A stretch of DNA of 64,000 bases from Trichobilharzia regenti (Eukaryota > Platyhelminthes > Trematoda > Strigeidida > Schistosomatidae). Positions within the stretch are counted from its first letter, which is position 1. Each line of letters begins with the position of its first letter. The stretch covers positions 41,416,352 through 41,480,351 of the forward strand of contig OX235270.1 of assembly GCA_944472135.2 (NCBI GenBank), in the 5' to 3' direction. The notes under the pieces were generated by a model that made no database searches, was not told the DNA's origin, and saw nothing but the letters and a program-made list of their open reading frames with translations. The translations under genes and the position numbers were made by a program. This document shows positions 1 through 13,478 of the stretch, one piece after another.

Positions 1-3000
1 CTGGTATCTTGTCGATTACTGTTTGCATTTTTTGTGGAAATTCGCCTTCTTCACTGGGTCTTCGTTGTTTGTCGGTGTGTCGAATTGCGTAATTATCAAC
101 TGCCTTCCTTCCGAGTTGAGTCTTGCTGTCATGATCTCGGAGGAGATTGATTCTCACTGCACACGAGCTTTGGTTGCTCTTGGTGACATCATGATAGCCA
201 CTGACTGCCTCAGTGTGTTCGTGGTTGTCGTCCGGGTGATCGGAGTGGATTGTTGACTGTCAAGTTAAAAATGTGTAGAGTCCATTTCCATTCCACCTGA
301 TCTCACAGATTTGTAGCACTTCTCTACTCTATCTTCTCGCTTCTTCTGCGATCTGAGCAACCTTTCCAGCCTGAAACATGATGTGGATATTCCATGTGGC
401 TTTGCTAACTTTTTCTTACATCGAGAGAGGACGCAACAGCTGACTGGCTTAGCGAAGCGAAGGCTTTCACCAAGTGGTGACATTTGTCCCTCCGGATTCT
501 AGTGAAGAATAGGTTTATCCGAATTCCTTGTTTTGTGCTTTGAAGTTTGTGCAGTGACTGGCTTGGTTTTCTTTTGAGTAGGGTGACCAGCCTCACGCAC
601 AAGCTTCCCTCTTCCTGCAAGCTTACCACCGGCTAGTAAACTAGGCGAGGATTGACTTGTAGTATGCAGACAATATCGTTCCCTTGAGTAGAGCTGCTGA
701 CAAAGTGAAGAGTCACCTGAATATCTACAGCGAGAGTCTGAGTATGTTTGGCCAGCGATCTGTTGAATTAGATGGTGATTTGAAACTTGATCTGCTGCTC
801 TTGTAATTCTTCTTCTTCCCAGTAGGTTGCGTCTCTACTATCGTGAGAATGAGATGAATTCTACTGGAGTTTTGGTGTGTCCGTCTGGTGAAACCGACAT
901 TGTTGCGTGAATATGCTTGTGCTTCTGCACGCTGCCCACAATGTCGAAATCATTGTAGACGCAGAAGTCTGCAAATATTTCTCCGATCACATTCACTCCA
1001 CCGAGCGCCTCTCTAGCCATGATGAGTTGTCTGTGTGTGTGTGTGCGTTGTCTGCTCCGAGTTTGCATAGCGATCACATCACCCGTTAGAATTTTGTTGT
1101 CGCCATCTGTCTGGTATCTTGTCGATTACTGTTTGCATTTTTTGTGGAAATTCGCCTTCTTCACTGGGTCTTCGTTGTTTGTCGGTGTGTCGAATTGCGT
1201 AATTATCAACTGCCTTCCTTCCGAGTTGAGTCTTGCTGTCATGATCTCGGAGGAGATTGATTCTCACTGCACACGAGCTTTGGTTGCTCTTGGTGACATC
1301 ATGATAGCCACTGACTGCCTCAGTGTGTTCGTGGTTGTCGTCCGGGTGATCGGAGTGGATTGTTGACTGTCAAGTTAAAAATGTGTAGAGTCCATTTCCA
1401 TTCCACCTGATCTCACAGATTTGTAGCACTTCTCTACTCTATCTTCTCGCTTCTTCTGCGATCTGAGCAACCTTTCCAGCCTGAAACATGATGTGGATAT
1501 TCCATGTGGCTTTGCTAACTTTTTCTTACATCGAGAGAGGACGCAACAGCTGACTGGCTTAGCGAAGCGAAGGCTTTCACCAAGTGGTGACATTTGTCCC
1601 TCCGGATTCTAGTGAAGAATAGGTTTATCCGAATTCCTTGTTTTGTGCTTTGAAGTTTGTGCAGTGACTGGCTTGGTTTTCTTTTGAGTAGGGTGACCAG
1701 CCTCACGCACAAGCTTCCCTCTTCCTGCAAGCTTACCACCGGCTAGTAAACTAGGCGAGGATTGACTTGTAGTATGCAGACAATATCGTTCCCTTGAGTA
1801 GAGCTGCTGACAAAGTGAAGAGTCACCTGAATATCTACAGCGAGAGTCTGAGTATGTTTGGCCAGCGATCTGTTGAATTAGATGGTGATTTGAAACTTGA
1901 TCTGCTGCTCTTGTAATTCTTCTTCTTCCCAGTAGGTTGCGTCTCTACTATCGTGAGAATGAGATGAATTCTACTGGAGTTTTGGTGTGTCCGTCTGGTG
2001 AAACCGACATTGTTGCGTGAATATGCTTGTGCTTCTGCACGCTGCCCACAATGTCGAAATCATTGTAGACGCAGAAGTCTGCAAATATTTCTCCGATCAC
2101 ATTCACTCCACCGAGCGCCTCTCTAGCCATGATGAGTTGTCTGTGTGTGTGTGTGCGTTGTCTGCTCCGAGTTTGCATAGCGATCACATCACCCGTTAGA
2201 ATTTTGTTGTCGCCATCTGTCTGGTATCTTGTCGATTACTGTTTGCATTTTTTGTGGAAATTCGCCTTCTTCACTGGGTCTTCGTTGTTTGTCGGTGTGT
2301 CGAATTGCGTAATTATCAACTGCCTACCTTCCGAGTTGAGTCTTGCTGTCATGATCTCGGAGGAGATTGATTCTCACTGCACACGAGCTTTGGTTGCTCT
2401 TGGTGACATCATGATAGCCACTGACTGCCTCAGTGTGTTCGTGGTTGTCGTCCGGGTGATCGGAGTGGATTGTTGACTGTCAAGTTAAAAATGTGTAGAG
2501 TCCATTTCCATTCCACCTGATCTCACAGATTTGTAGCACTTCTCTACTCTATCTTCTCGCTTCTTCTGCGATCTGAGCAACCTTTCCAGCCTGAAACATG
2601 ATGTGGATATTCCATGTGGCTTTGCTAACTTTTTCTTACATCGAGAGAGGACGCAACAGCTGACTGGCTTAGCGAAGCGAAGGCTTTCACCAAGTGGTGA
2701 CATTTGTCCCTCCGGATTCTAGTGAAGAATAGGTTTATCCGAATTCCTTGTTTTGTGCTTTGAAGTTTGTGCAGTGACTGGCTTGGTTTTCTTTTGAGTA
2801 GGGTGACCAGCCTCACGCACAAGCTTCCCTCTTCCTGCAAGCTTACCACCGGCTAGTAAACTAGGCGAGGATTGACTTGTAGTATGCAGACAATATCGTT
2901 CCCTTGAGTAGAGCTGCTGACAAAGTGAAGAGTCACCTGAATATCTACAGCGAGAGTCTGAGTATGTTTGGCCAGCGATCTGTTGAATTAGATGGTGATT

Positions 3001-6000
3001 TGAAACTTGATCTGCTGCTCTTGTAATTCTTCTTCTTCCCAGTAGGTTGCGTCTCTACTATCGTGAGAATGAGATGAATTCTACTGGAGTTTTGGTGTGT
3101 CCGTCTGGTGAAACCGACATTGTTGCGTGAATATGCTTGTGCTTCTGCACGCTGCCCACAATGTCGAAATCATTGTAGACGCAGAAGTCTGCAAATATTT
3201 CTCCGATCACATTCACTCCACCGAGCGCCTCTCTAGCCATGATGAGTTGTCTGTGTGTGTGTGTGCGTTGTCTGCTCCGAGTTTGCATAGCGATCACATC
3301 ACCCGTTAGAATTTTGTTGTCGCCATCTGTCTGGTATCTTGTCGATTACTGTTTGCATTTTTTGTGGAAATTCGCCTTCTTCACTGGGTCTTCGTTGTTT
3401 GTCGGTGTGTCGAATTGCGTAATTATCAACTGCCTTCCTTCCGAGTTGAGTCTTGCTGTCATGATCTCGGAGGAGATTGATTCTCACTGCACACGAGCTT
3501 TGGTTGCTCTTGGTGACATCATGATAGCCACTGACTGCCTCAGTGTGTTCGTGGTTGTCGTCCGGGTGATCGGAGTGGATGGTTGACTGTCAAGTTAAAA
3601 ATGTGTAGAGTCCATTTCCATTCCACCTGATCTCACAGATTTGTAGCACTTCTCTACTCTATCTTCTCGCTTCTTCTGCGATCTGAGCAACCTTTCCAGC
3701 CTGAAACATGATGTGGATATTCCATGTGGCTTTGCTAACTTTTTCTTACATCGAGAGAGGACGCAACAGCTGACTGGCTTAGCGAAGCGAAGGCTTTCAC
3801 CAAGTGGTGACATTTGTCCCTCCGGATTCTAGTGAAGAATAGGTTTATCCGAATTCCTTGTTTTGTGCTTTGAAGTTTGTGCAGTGACTGGCTTGGTTTT
3901 CTTTTGAGTAGGGTGACCAGCCTCACGCACAAGCTTCCCTCTTCCTGCAAGCTTACCACCGGCTAGTAAACTAGGCGAGGATTGACTTGTAGTATGCAGA
4001 CAATATCGTTCCCTTGAGTAGAGCTGCTGACAAAGTGAAGAGTCACCTGAATATCTACAGCGAGAGTCTGAGTATGTTTGGCCAGCGATCTGTTGAATTA
4101 GATGGCGATTTGAAACTTGATCTGCTGCTCTTGTAATTCTTCTTCTTCCCAGTAGGTTGCGTCTCTACTATCGTGAGAATGAGATGAATTCTACTGGAGT
4201 TTTGGTGTGTCCGTCTGGTGAAACCGACATTGTTGCGTGAATATGCTTGTGCTTCTGCACGCTGCCCACAATGTCGAAATCATTGTAGACGCAGAAGTCT
4301 GCAAATATTTCTCCGATCACATTCACTCCACCGAGCGCCTCTCTAGCCATGATGAGTTGTCTGTGTGTGTGTGTGCGTTGTCTGCTCCGAGTTTGCATAG
4401 CGATCACATCACCCGTTAGAATTTTGTTGTCGCCATCTGTCTGGTATCTTGTCGATTACTGTTTGCATTTTTTGTGGAAATTCGCCTTCTTCACTGGGTC
4501 TTCGTTGTTTGTCGGTGTGTCGAATTGCGTAATTATCAACTGCCTTCCTTCCGAGTTGAGTCTTGCTGTCATGATCTCGGAGGAGATTGATTCTCACTGC
4601 ACACGAGCTTTGGTTGCTCTTGGTGACATCATGATAGCCACTGACTGCCTCAGTGTGTTCGTGGTTGTCGTCCGGGTGATCGGAGTGGATTGTTGACTGT
4701 CAAGTTAAAAATGTGTAGAGTCCATTTCCATTCCACCTGATCTCACAGATTTGTAGCACTTCTCTACTCTATCTTCTCGCTTCTTCTGCGATCTGAGCAA
4801 CCTTTCCAGCCTGAAACATGATGTGGATATTCCATGTGGCTTTGCTAACTTTTTCTTACATCGAGAGAGGACGCAACAGCTGACTGGCTTAGCGAAGCGA
4901 AGGCTTTCACCAAGTGGTGACATTTGTCCCTCCGGATTCTAGTGAAGAATAGGTTTATCCGAATTCCTTGTTTTGTGCTTTGAAGTTTGTGCAGTGACTG
5001 GCTTGGTTTTCTTTTGAGTAGGGTGACCAGCCTCACGCACAAGCTTCCCTCTTCCTGCAAGCTTACCACCGGCTAGTAAACTAGGCGAGGATTGACTTGT
5101 AGTATGCAGACAATATCGTTCCCTTGAGTAGAGCTGCTGACAAAGTGAAGAGTCACCTGAATATCTACAGCGAGAGTCTGAGTATGTTTGGCCAGCGATC
5201 TGTTGAATTAGATGGTGATTTGAAACTTGATCTGCTGCTCTTGTAATTCTTCTTCTTCCCAGTAGGTTGCGTCTCTACTATCGTGAGAATGAGATGAATT
5301 CTACTGGAGTTTTGGTGTGTCCGTCTGGTGAAACCGACATTGTTGCGTGAATATGCTTGTGCTTCTGCACGCTGCCCACAATGTTGAAATCATTGTAGAC
5401 GCAGAAGTCTGCAAATATTTCTCCGATCACATTCACTCCACCGAGCGCCTCTCTAGCCATGATGAGTTGTCTGTGTGTGTGTGTGTGCGTTGTCTGCTCC
5501 GAGTTTGCATAGCGATCACATCACCCGTTAGAATTTTGTTGTCGCCATCTGTCTGGTATCTTGTCGATTACTGTTTGCATTTTTTGTGGAAATTCGCCTT
5601 CTTCACTGGGTCTTCGTTGTTTGTCGGTGTGTCGAATTGCGTAATTATCAACTGCCTTCCTTCCGAGTTGAGTCTTGCTGTCATGATCTCGGAGGAGATT
5701 GATTCTCACTGCACACGAGCTTTGGTTGCTCTTGGTGACATCATGATAGCCACTGACTGCCTCAGTGTGTTCGTGGTTGTCGTCCGGGTGATCGGAGTGG
5801 ATTGTTGACTGTCAAGTTAAAAATGTGTAGAGTCCATTTCCATTCCACCTGATCTCACAGATTTGTAGCACTTCTCTACTCTATCTTCTCGCTTCTTCTG
5901 CGATCTGAGCAACCTTTCCAGCCTGAAACATGATGTGGATATTCCATGTGGCTTTGCTAACTTTTTCTTACATCGAGAGAGGACGCAACAGCTGACTGGC

Positions 6001-8528
6001 TTAGCGAAGCGAAGGCTTTCACCAAGTGGTGACATTTGTCCCTCCGGATTCTAGTGAAGAATAGGTTTATCCGAATTCCTTGTTTTGTGCTTTGAAGTTT
6101 GTGCAGTGACTGGCTTGGTTTTCTTTTGAGTAGGGTGACCAGCCTCACGCACAAGCTTCCCTCTTCCTGCAAGCTTACCACCGGCTAGTAAACTAGGCGA
6201 GGATTGACTTGTAGTATGCAGACAATATCGTTCCCTTGAGTAGAGCTGCTGACAAAGTGAAGAGTCACCTGAATATCTACAGCGAGAGTCTGAGTATGTT
6301 TGGCCAGCGATCTGTTGAATTAGATGGTGATTTGAAACTTGATCTGCTGCTCTTGTAATTCTTCTTCTTCCCAGTAGGTTGCGTCTCTACTATCGTGAGA
6401 ATGAGATGAATTCTACTGGAGTTTTGGTGTGTCCGTCTGGTGAAACCGACATTGTTGCGTGAATATGCTTGTGCTTCTGCACGCTGCCCACAATGTTGAA
6501 ATCATTGTAGACGCAGAAGTCTGCAAATATTTCTCCGATCACATTCACTCCACCGAGCGCCTCTCTAGCCATGATGAGTTGTCTGTGTGTGTGTGTGTGC
6601 GTTGTCTGCTCCGAGTTTGCATAGCGATCACATCACCCGTTAGAATTTTGTTGTCGCCATCTGTCTGGTATCTTGTCGATTACTGTTTGCATTTTTTGTG
6701 GAAATTCGCCTTCTTCACTGGGTCTTCGTTGTTTGTCGGTGTGTCGAATTGCGTAATTATCAACTGCCTTCCTTCCGAGTTGAGTCTTGCTGTCATGATC
6801 TCGGAGGAGATTGATTCTCACTGCACACGAGCTTTGGTTGCTCTTGGTGACATCATGATAGCCACTGACTGCCTCAGTGTGTTCGTGGTTGTCGTCCGGG
6901 TGATCGGAGTGGATTGTTGACTGTCAAGTTAAAAATGTGTAGAGTCCATTTCCATTCCACCTGATCTCACAGATTTGTAGCACTTCTCTACTCTATCTTC
7001 TCGCTTCTTCTGCGATCTGAGCAACCTTTCCAGCCTGAAACATGATGTGGATATTCCATGTGGCTTTGCTAACTTTTTCTTACATCGAGAGAGGACGCAA
7101 CAGCTGACTGGCTTAGCGAAGCGAAGGCTTTCACCAAGTGGTGACATTTGTCCCTCCGGATTCTAGTGAAGAATAGGTTTATCCGAATTCCTTGTTTTGT
7201 GCTTTGAAGTTTGTGCAGTGACTGGCTTGGTTTTCTTTTGAGTAGGGTGACCAGCCTCACGCACAAGCTTCCCTCTTCCTGCAAGCTTACCACCGGCTAG
7301 TAAACTAGGCGAGGATTGACTTGTAGTATGCAGACAATATCGTTCCCTTGAGTAGAGCTGCTGACAAAGTGAAGAGTCACCTGAATATCTACAGCGAGAG
7401 TCTGAGTATGTTTGGCCAGCGATCTGTTGAATTAGATGGTGATTTGAAACTTGATCTGCTGCTCTTGTAATTCTTCTTCTTCCCAGTAGGTTGCGTCTCT
7501 ACTATCGTGAGAATGAGATGAATTCTACTGGAGTTTTGGTGTGTCCGTCTGGTGAAACCGACATTGTTGCGTGAATATGCTTGTGCTTCTGCACGCTGCC
7601 CACAATGTTGAAATCATTGTAGACGCAGAAGTCTGCAAATATTTCTCCGATCACATTCACTCCACCGAGCGCCTCTCTAGCCATGATGAGTTGTCTGTGT
7701 GTGTGTGTGTGTGCGTTGTCTGCTCCGAGTTTGCATAGCGATCACATCACCCGTTAGAATTTTGTTGTCGCCATCTGTCTGGTATCTTGTCGATTACTGT
7801 TTGCATTTTTTGTGGAAATTCGCCTTCTTCACTGGGTCTTCGTTGTTTGTCGGTGTGTCGAATTGCGTAATTATCAACTGCCTTCCTTCCGAGTTGAGTC
7901 TTGCTGTCATGATCTCGGAGGAGATTGATTCTCACTGCACACGAGCTTTGGTTGCTCTTGGTGACATCATGATAGCCACTGACTGCCTCAGTGTGTTCGT
8001 GGTTGTCGTCCGGGTGATCGGAGTGGATTGTTGACTGTCAAGTTAAAAATGTGTAGAGTCCATTTCCATTCCACCTGATCTCACAGATTTGTAGCACTTC
8101 TCTACTCTATCTTCTCGCTTCTTCTGCGATCTGAGCAACCTTTCCAGCCTGAAACATGATGTGGATATTCCATGTGGCTTTGCTAACTTTTTCTTACATC
8201 GAGAGAGGACGCAACAGCTGACTGGCTTAGCGAAGCGAAGGCTTTCACCAAGTGGTGACATTTGTCCCTCCGGATTCTAGTGAAGAATAGGTTTATCCGA
8301 ATTCCTTGTTTTGTGCTTTGAAGTTTGTGCAGTGACTGGCTTGGTTTTCTTTTGAGTAGGGTGACCAGCCTCACGCACAAGCTTCCCTCTTCCTGCAAGC
8401 TTACCACCGGCTAGTAAACTAGGCGAGGATTGACTTGTAGTATGCAGACAATATCGTTCCCTTGAGTAGAGCTGCTGACAAAGTGAAGAGTCACCTGAAT
8501 ATCTACAGCGAGAGTCTGAGTATGTTTG
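1..8528 (-). repeat. Tandem array of ~1.11 kb units derived from the 5' end of an RTE/SR2 LINE
   Basis: Units start at 1, 1111, 2221, 3331, 4441, 5553, 6665 and 7779. The last stops after about 750 bases at 8528, where the next base departs from the unit. The first five periods reading left to right are 1110 or 1112 bp and the last full one is 1114 bp; the extra bases lie in a TG run. Copies differ otherwise by only a few substitutions. Minus-strand translation of each unit gives pieces of an RTE endonuclease: one piece contains ADFCVYNDFDIVG and SPDGHTK, matching ADFCAFNELVIGG and SPDGQTK of the intact RTE ORF at 50254-53328. Another frame contains a CYAPTN-like region, and a GGTGACCAGCCTCACGC stretch matches the LINE 5' end. 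The frames are broken, so the unit cannot encode an endonuclease. The array enters from the left edge, so its full size is unknown. Small plus-strand ORFs in each unit are antisense shadows. Confidence 0.9.
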
Positions 8529-8799
8529 TCCAGCCTTCTAGTTTATTTGTCTTTTTCTCTGTGAGATCTTCGCTATTCCTTTTTTGTGTACTCCTGTTTT
8601 GAATGCAGTCTCCTTATGACATGCTACTCTTTGATTTTCCTTTTTATCTATATCTCTACTTTTTCCCGTGAGATTTTTTATGGCTGTCTGTTACCACCAG
8701 CATTGGTTGCAGGATTATCTTGTTAATATATTTTGCAGGTATATGGCCTTACTCTCTGAGATACCTTTCACAAGCTGTATAGAATTTCCTTGAGCAGGA

Positions 8800-8915
8800 A
8801 TCAGTCCATCTACAATCCGTGTTTTTCTGCTTGAATTAGCTGTAATAATGTACATGAAATATATATACATTTGTGTTGATTTCCTTAATAAACTATGTGT
8901 TGCCTGGCCCTTGTC
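8800..8915 (-). repeat. Degenerate partial LTR related to the solo LTR at 40039-40333
   Basis: On the minus strand this reads GAAGACAAGGGCCAGGCAAC, then a ..TTTATTA..GAAATCAACAC stretch and CATTATTACAGCTAATTCAAGC. The solo LTR at 40039-40333 has the same blocks in the same order (GAAGACAAGGGCGAAGCAAC, GAAAATCAACAC, CATTATTATAGCTTATGCAAG). The copy is diverged and its ends are not visible. Confidence 0.5.
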
Positions 8916-11900
8916 TTCTTTTTTTACACTACGATACTTATTTTTGTTTTCTGGGGATTGACTTTGGGCACATTTTTTGGCTAACTGTGAGCTCATTCGT
9001 TTGGACATAGCTCATTTACGACTAATGGCATTCTTCCACACATCATTTCCCTCGATATTTTTTCTATAGTTGGTTGATTTATATCTTTCCTTGGCTTTAA
9101 GTCGTTGGTTGTTAGGTGAAGCACTCTGTAGTTAATTTCTAGCCACGAGGTGTTGTTTATATTAAATGAACTGTAAAATATAATAACGGTTAAAATTTTA
9201 TTCGCATGGAATTCCGTTGATACTTCCAGTATACTTTTGACACTTGCTGAATTTATTTGTTGATTTGGCGATTTTTCTCTTAGTGCGGCATTTTCTACTG
9301 CAACTTATCTTTTTATTTATTTTTGAACCACAGTTATTCAGCGTTTAAGCGGAGATCATGAGGATGCGCTGAAAAGCGTCGCAATATTTCCTTATTCGTA
9401 CTGGTGTATCTGGACGGTCAGAACACAGAAAACCTTCAACTGGGATTGAAGTCGATACCTGATGTCTTGGCTCTCAAACTCAATGCTTTTTCTAAACCAA
9501 AAATTACGGAGAACAGTAAGGATATCCTGATATTTGTAAGGCTGGTGTTTTCGAGCCAATAATTTAGGCAGGTGGAGTTAGGTGAATAATTGCACTTCAG
9601 TGTGTTATGTTTTCTTAAAGTTACGAAATGTATTCAAACACTGAAATGCTGTAGTTCTGGGTTCTGGTTTTTTTTATCCGATTCGCTATAAGGCCTGGAC
9701 GTTACCAGCTTGAAGTTGAAGTAGGTGGCATAATTTTATGATAATAAGATCAGTGTTTCTCTGGTTCATTTAGCCAGTGACATTTGAAAGATCTGAGAGA
9801 CGCAGTAGAAGAGTAAAGTCGGTAACCTGAAGATGAGTCCAGGGGATAATTGCTTGTGACCGGTAACTCGCAACCTGTGTGAATTTGTAGTTAGTAAATT
9901 ATCATCCTTACCGCTGATTATGCACTTCCGTAAGATACTTTAAAACTTAAATTTTCTGAGAAAAATGTTTCTAAACTTTCCTTCACAGAGCCTTAGGACA
10001 GCATACCTGGCTTGTTGATTATGTGTGAGACAAACACACACATACGAAAGAATGTCTTCTCTCTCACACCCCCACGATAGTCAATTACCCTATTATAGGA
10101 ATTTTTTCTAGTCTGGATGCTATCCAACTGATATTTCAGGCACAACATAACAGAAGAGACGGTCATTCCAGCTTTTGTACTTCGCTGCGTCATAACGGTT
10201 TGCGAAATTTCCTCGTCACGTTGAGTAAAGGGCCATCGGTTAGGAGGTCAACAGGAATTAGCACCATACTTTAAGAGCTTGTGTATCTGATGTTTTTTAT
10301 CCATGGGCTGGAAGGCCTGATCATTTTGCATCTTATTAGTACAGATGAAATCTGAACCACAGCAGAGTCTCAAAATAGAACGTAAAAGCTGTGCGCTAGC
10401 CTGTGATGTGGTATAACTTTGTTTGTTGAGAAACGTATCTTGGGAAAATGTGTAAAAACGTTTTCCAGTACATGAAGAGTATCAGTTTCAGTGAATATTA
10501 TTTTGTCAGTCTGGTAGTAAAAATCAATTTCTGGTAGACACTTTCCTCACTTTTAGTTCATAAGCACTATTGTTAGGAAAGATACTTTAATAACTCTTAC
10601 TGACAAGAATAATGAGAAACATGAACAAAGGTTTAATATTGGATAAAAAGTACTTCAGTTGTTTTACTTAGCCTAAGTTATGCTAGCCTGCAATTAGAAT
10701 TGTTTTCAGCCTATCAGTCTGAAAACCTAAAATAATTTAATCTTGTTTATTTAACGAAGTCGTATGTTTATCATAGTCAAAATGAACTATAAATATTCAG
10801 TGTTTTGTTTTATCCACTTGACTTTATCTTTGCTCTTTTGTGCATCCATGTGTGTGCAGCTGTACGAACGAAGTAGATTTATCCAATTCAGAGTAGTGTA
10901 TTTGGTAACCATAATATATCGATATAAATTATTAGTACAATAAACCAATCCAATTTAGTTTACACCGAAACTTAATAAAACTAATAAACAGATAACCAAA
11001 GTCCCCGGAATTGATACTTACCTCATTTTTCAAAAACAATATCTGTTGAAATGAGACAAAGGCTTTTACATTTTATGTAAGTTGGTTGCCTGTAAAGTAT
11101 ACCAATCTGAGTTATCTATAGTTTTGCGATTATGACAGATCTACACATTTCACTCTTATCGGCCATCAAAACCTAAGAGGAATCCTTACTACAACACGTG
11201 AAATGTGAAAACATATTGATGAGTCTTATAACTAAGTCTGAATACTGTTGCTCACTATGACTAGCAAAAGTTAATTCATCTGTCAGTTTAAGATGATAAA
11301 ATCTTTGTTACGTAAACATTTCCCAAGGTTTAATATATGAGGGCTTTTTTTCGCTTGATGATCGCTAACATTGGTCTACATAACTGCCATTTCGATGCAT
11401 CTAGGACTTGTCAATTAGATGTACCTGCGTCTGCAGTGAGCAGTTGTGTTCCTACTGGGGTTCATACCCATTGGTCATCGATTTGAACATCAACACAGAC
11501 CTAGCAATTCAGTCCAATAAAGTCAGTCTACAGGGAATTCAAAAATAATAGTTCCAAAAAATAATGATGGATTTCCATTTCCATTCTTGGATGTCGCTAA
11601 TGAATTCACTTTACTGGATATGTAGTGTTTCCCGAAGATAGTGTTAAGTGTATACTACAAACAATTATAATGACTAACGAGAATCGTTATAATTTTTATG
11701 CTGTTTTATCCTAAGTAGGACGTTTTATTTCCCCTAACTCATGTACATTATTTGCTTGAGGAGTAAGATAAATTTCAGGTAGAAACCCAGGGTATTTACC
11801 AGTAAGTTAATGTTCTAAGTTCAGACAGTTGTATCGTTGTTGTGAATAAAAAGAGGAGGGTAGGATTGCTTTTCTGACAGTTTCATTCATCATCAAAGTC

Positions 11901-13254
11901 ATTCAGATATTAGTTGTACAAGTGTTTTCACTACAGTTTGGACAAGATAGCACTGAGAGTCATAGGCATTGTTCTCACTTGGCAACTACTGATAATGAAA
12001 TGCGAGACATTCGGGTACTTCTCATTCATTTGACAGTTAATCGATTCACCATAAAGATTATATTGATCCATTAACGAAGATGTTGTGTTGATCATCTTAG
12101 ATATTTTCTAAGTGGTCATTTTGTCTATTAGTTTATTTTCCTCCGATTTTTAGTCTCCTTTCACAAAGTTATCATTCCAGATTGTTTTCTGGGTACTGTT
12201 TTTTATCTGCTGAAAGTTTACTGTCACAAATTATTTTGAAAAGTGGACGACTACCTGATCGGCGATTTGTTTAGGCCTCCTGAAAACATTTCAAGTTTAA
12301 TTTCCCGAAGTGTGTGGTGAGCGTTGTGTCTAATTCCTAGTGATAATGTATTGTTAGTAAGTATCGAAACATTGCCAGAAAAGTTTTAAAAAGAACTCAT
12401 TCATTACTGATTATTAACAGTGTATTCAAGCTTTTTGAGGTTTCAATCGGCTATTTATATAGTCGTGAGTCTTATAGAGCCACTGTTGAATGAAGGGAAT
12501 CAACGAATCACTTTCATATGATGCAAAAGAAAAACAAGAACTGCTATATTTCATTAGATCACCCTACCTGACTCAATGTTTGGTTACTGTTACAAAAAGG
12601 GAATATAGTTTAATTCCATTTTGGGTAAATTTTTGTTTTTGATATAGTCTCACAGTGTTATACAGTAATGTTTACTGATCAGTAAACATTTCTATTAGTA
12701 ATTACCAATTAGTATAATATTTATGCAACAGTATGTACTAGACCACAATCATTCCAAATAATACTGAATTCTGTGTCCTTAAGACTGCCTATGTCTAGAT
12801 TTTCTCTGGGATTCGGCCATAAGGGGTAGGCTGACTTAAGTAATTCTGTTTATTCTTGCTAAAATTTAAACGGTTTATGCATCAATCCTAGACAAAAGTG
12901 ATCACTTTTTTCAAATCAAGTTTGTGGAAACTAGATTAATTTCAAAGTGGGCCTCGTGGTTAAGTAACAACAGATATACAATCGTTTAAAATTAGAGAAT
13001 ACCTAATAGTTTGTCCGTTCACGTTTGTCATTCCTCGGTATTACGCATCAGTATCTTCTCTAGAGATTGATACCAGATTCGCAACATAGCACCAAGTTGA
13101 ATCCTGAAACACTCAACATGCGGAAACCAGTCTAATGTTCATCAGTCGACAACCTCCTGCTGAGATTCCTGGAACCATAGTGAGCACGGGGCACCGATTG
13201 AGGACAGATACCAGGTAGACGAACTCGATGGCAGTGGCACTGCATTGTGGATTC

Positions 13255-13425
13255 ACTGAAATTTCTACTATCGGGCCTAAGTTTAGTTATTGAATCGTAG
13301 CGTGATGTGTTTGTAACCTAAGCGTCTTGAGTTCGGTCTCTAAAGGGATCATGGGTGCTCCTTTTTCAGGAATTTCAAACTAGAACGAACCAACTGTTTG
13401 GTGCTCCATATTTTTTAGAGATTGT
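13255..13425 (+). repeat. Decayed tRNA/hammerhead repeat copy
   Basis: The stretch TTTCAAACTAGAACGAACCAACTG followed by GGTGCTCC is a mutated version of the TCCCAAACTAGGACGAAACAGCTG ... AGTACTCC core seen in the better copies at 20976-21025 and 27799-27844. An upstream tRNA-like stretch (TTGTAACCTAAGCGTCTTGAGTTCGGTCTC) fits the head. The CUGANGA core is lost, so it is not expected to cleave. Confidence 0.45.
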
Positions 13426-13478
13426 GTATCTGATATCTTTTCATAACGAAACTTACTGTCGTTAAAGATATATTTAGT

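Larger units (their letters stand above)
8529..13478. other. Non-coding stretch between the array and the first gene
   Basis: No convincing exon is visible. It holds a degenerate LTR-like piece near 8800-8915, a weak tRNA-like stretch near 9440-9515 on the minus strand, and a decayed hammerhead-type repeat near 13255-13425. A short phrase around GTGTATCTGAT recurs near 10275 and 13425, suggesting a small dispersed repeat. A 97-codon minus-strand ORF at 8715-9008 overlaps the LTR-like piece and is probably not a gene. Confidence 0.5.

Noticed and set aside
1019..1366. Repeated 115-codon plus-strand ORFs in the array, which look like a tandem gene family
   Set aside because: They are antisense to broken RTE endonuclease frames and contain no motif; they recur only because the DNA is tandem.
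1..8528. Regularly spaced repeats suggesting a CRISPR array
   Set aside because: The whole 1.1-kb unit repeats with no short repeat and unique spacer pattern, and the DNA is eukaryotic.
8715..9008. 97-codon minus-strand ORF
   Set aside because: It overlaps a decayed LTR-like stretch, has no recognised motif and no splice context.
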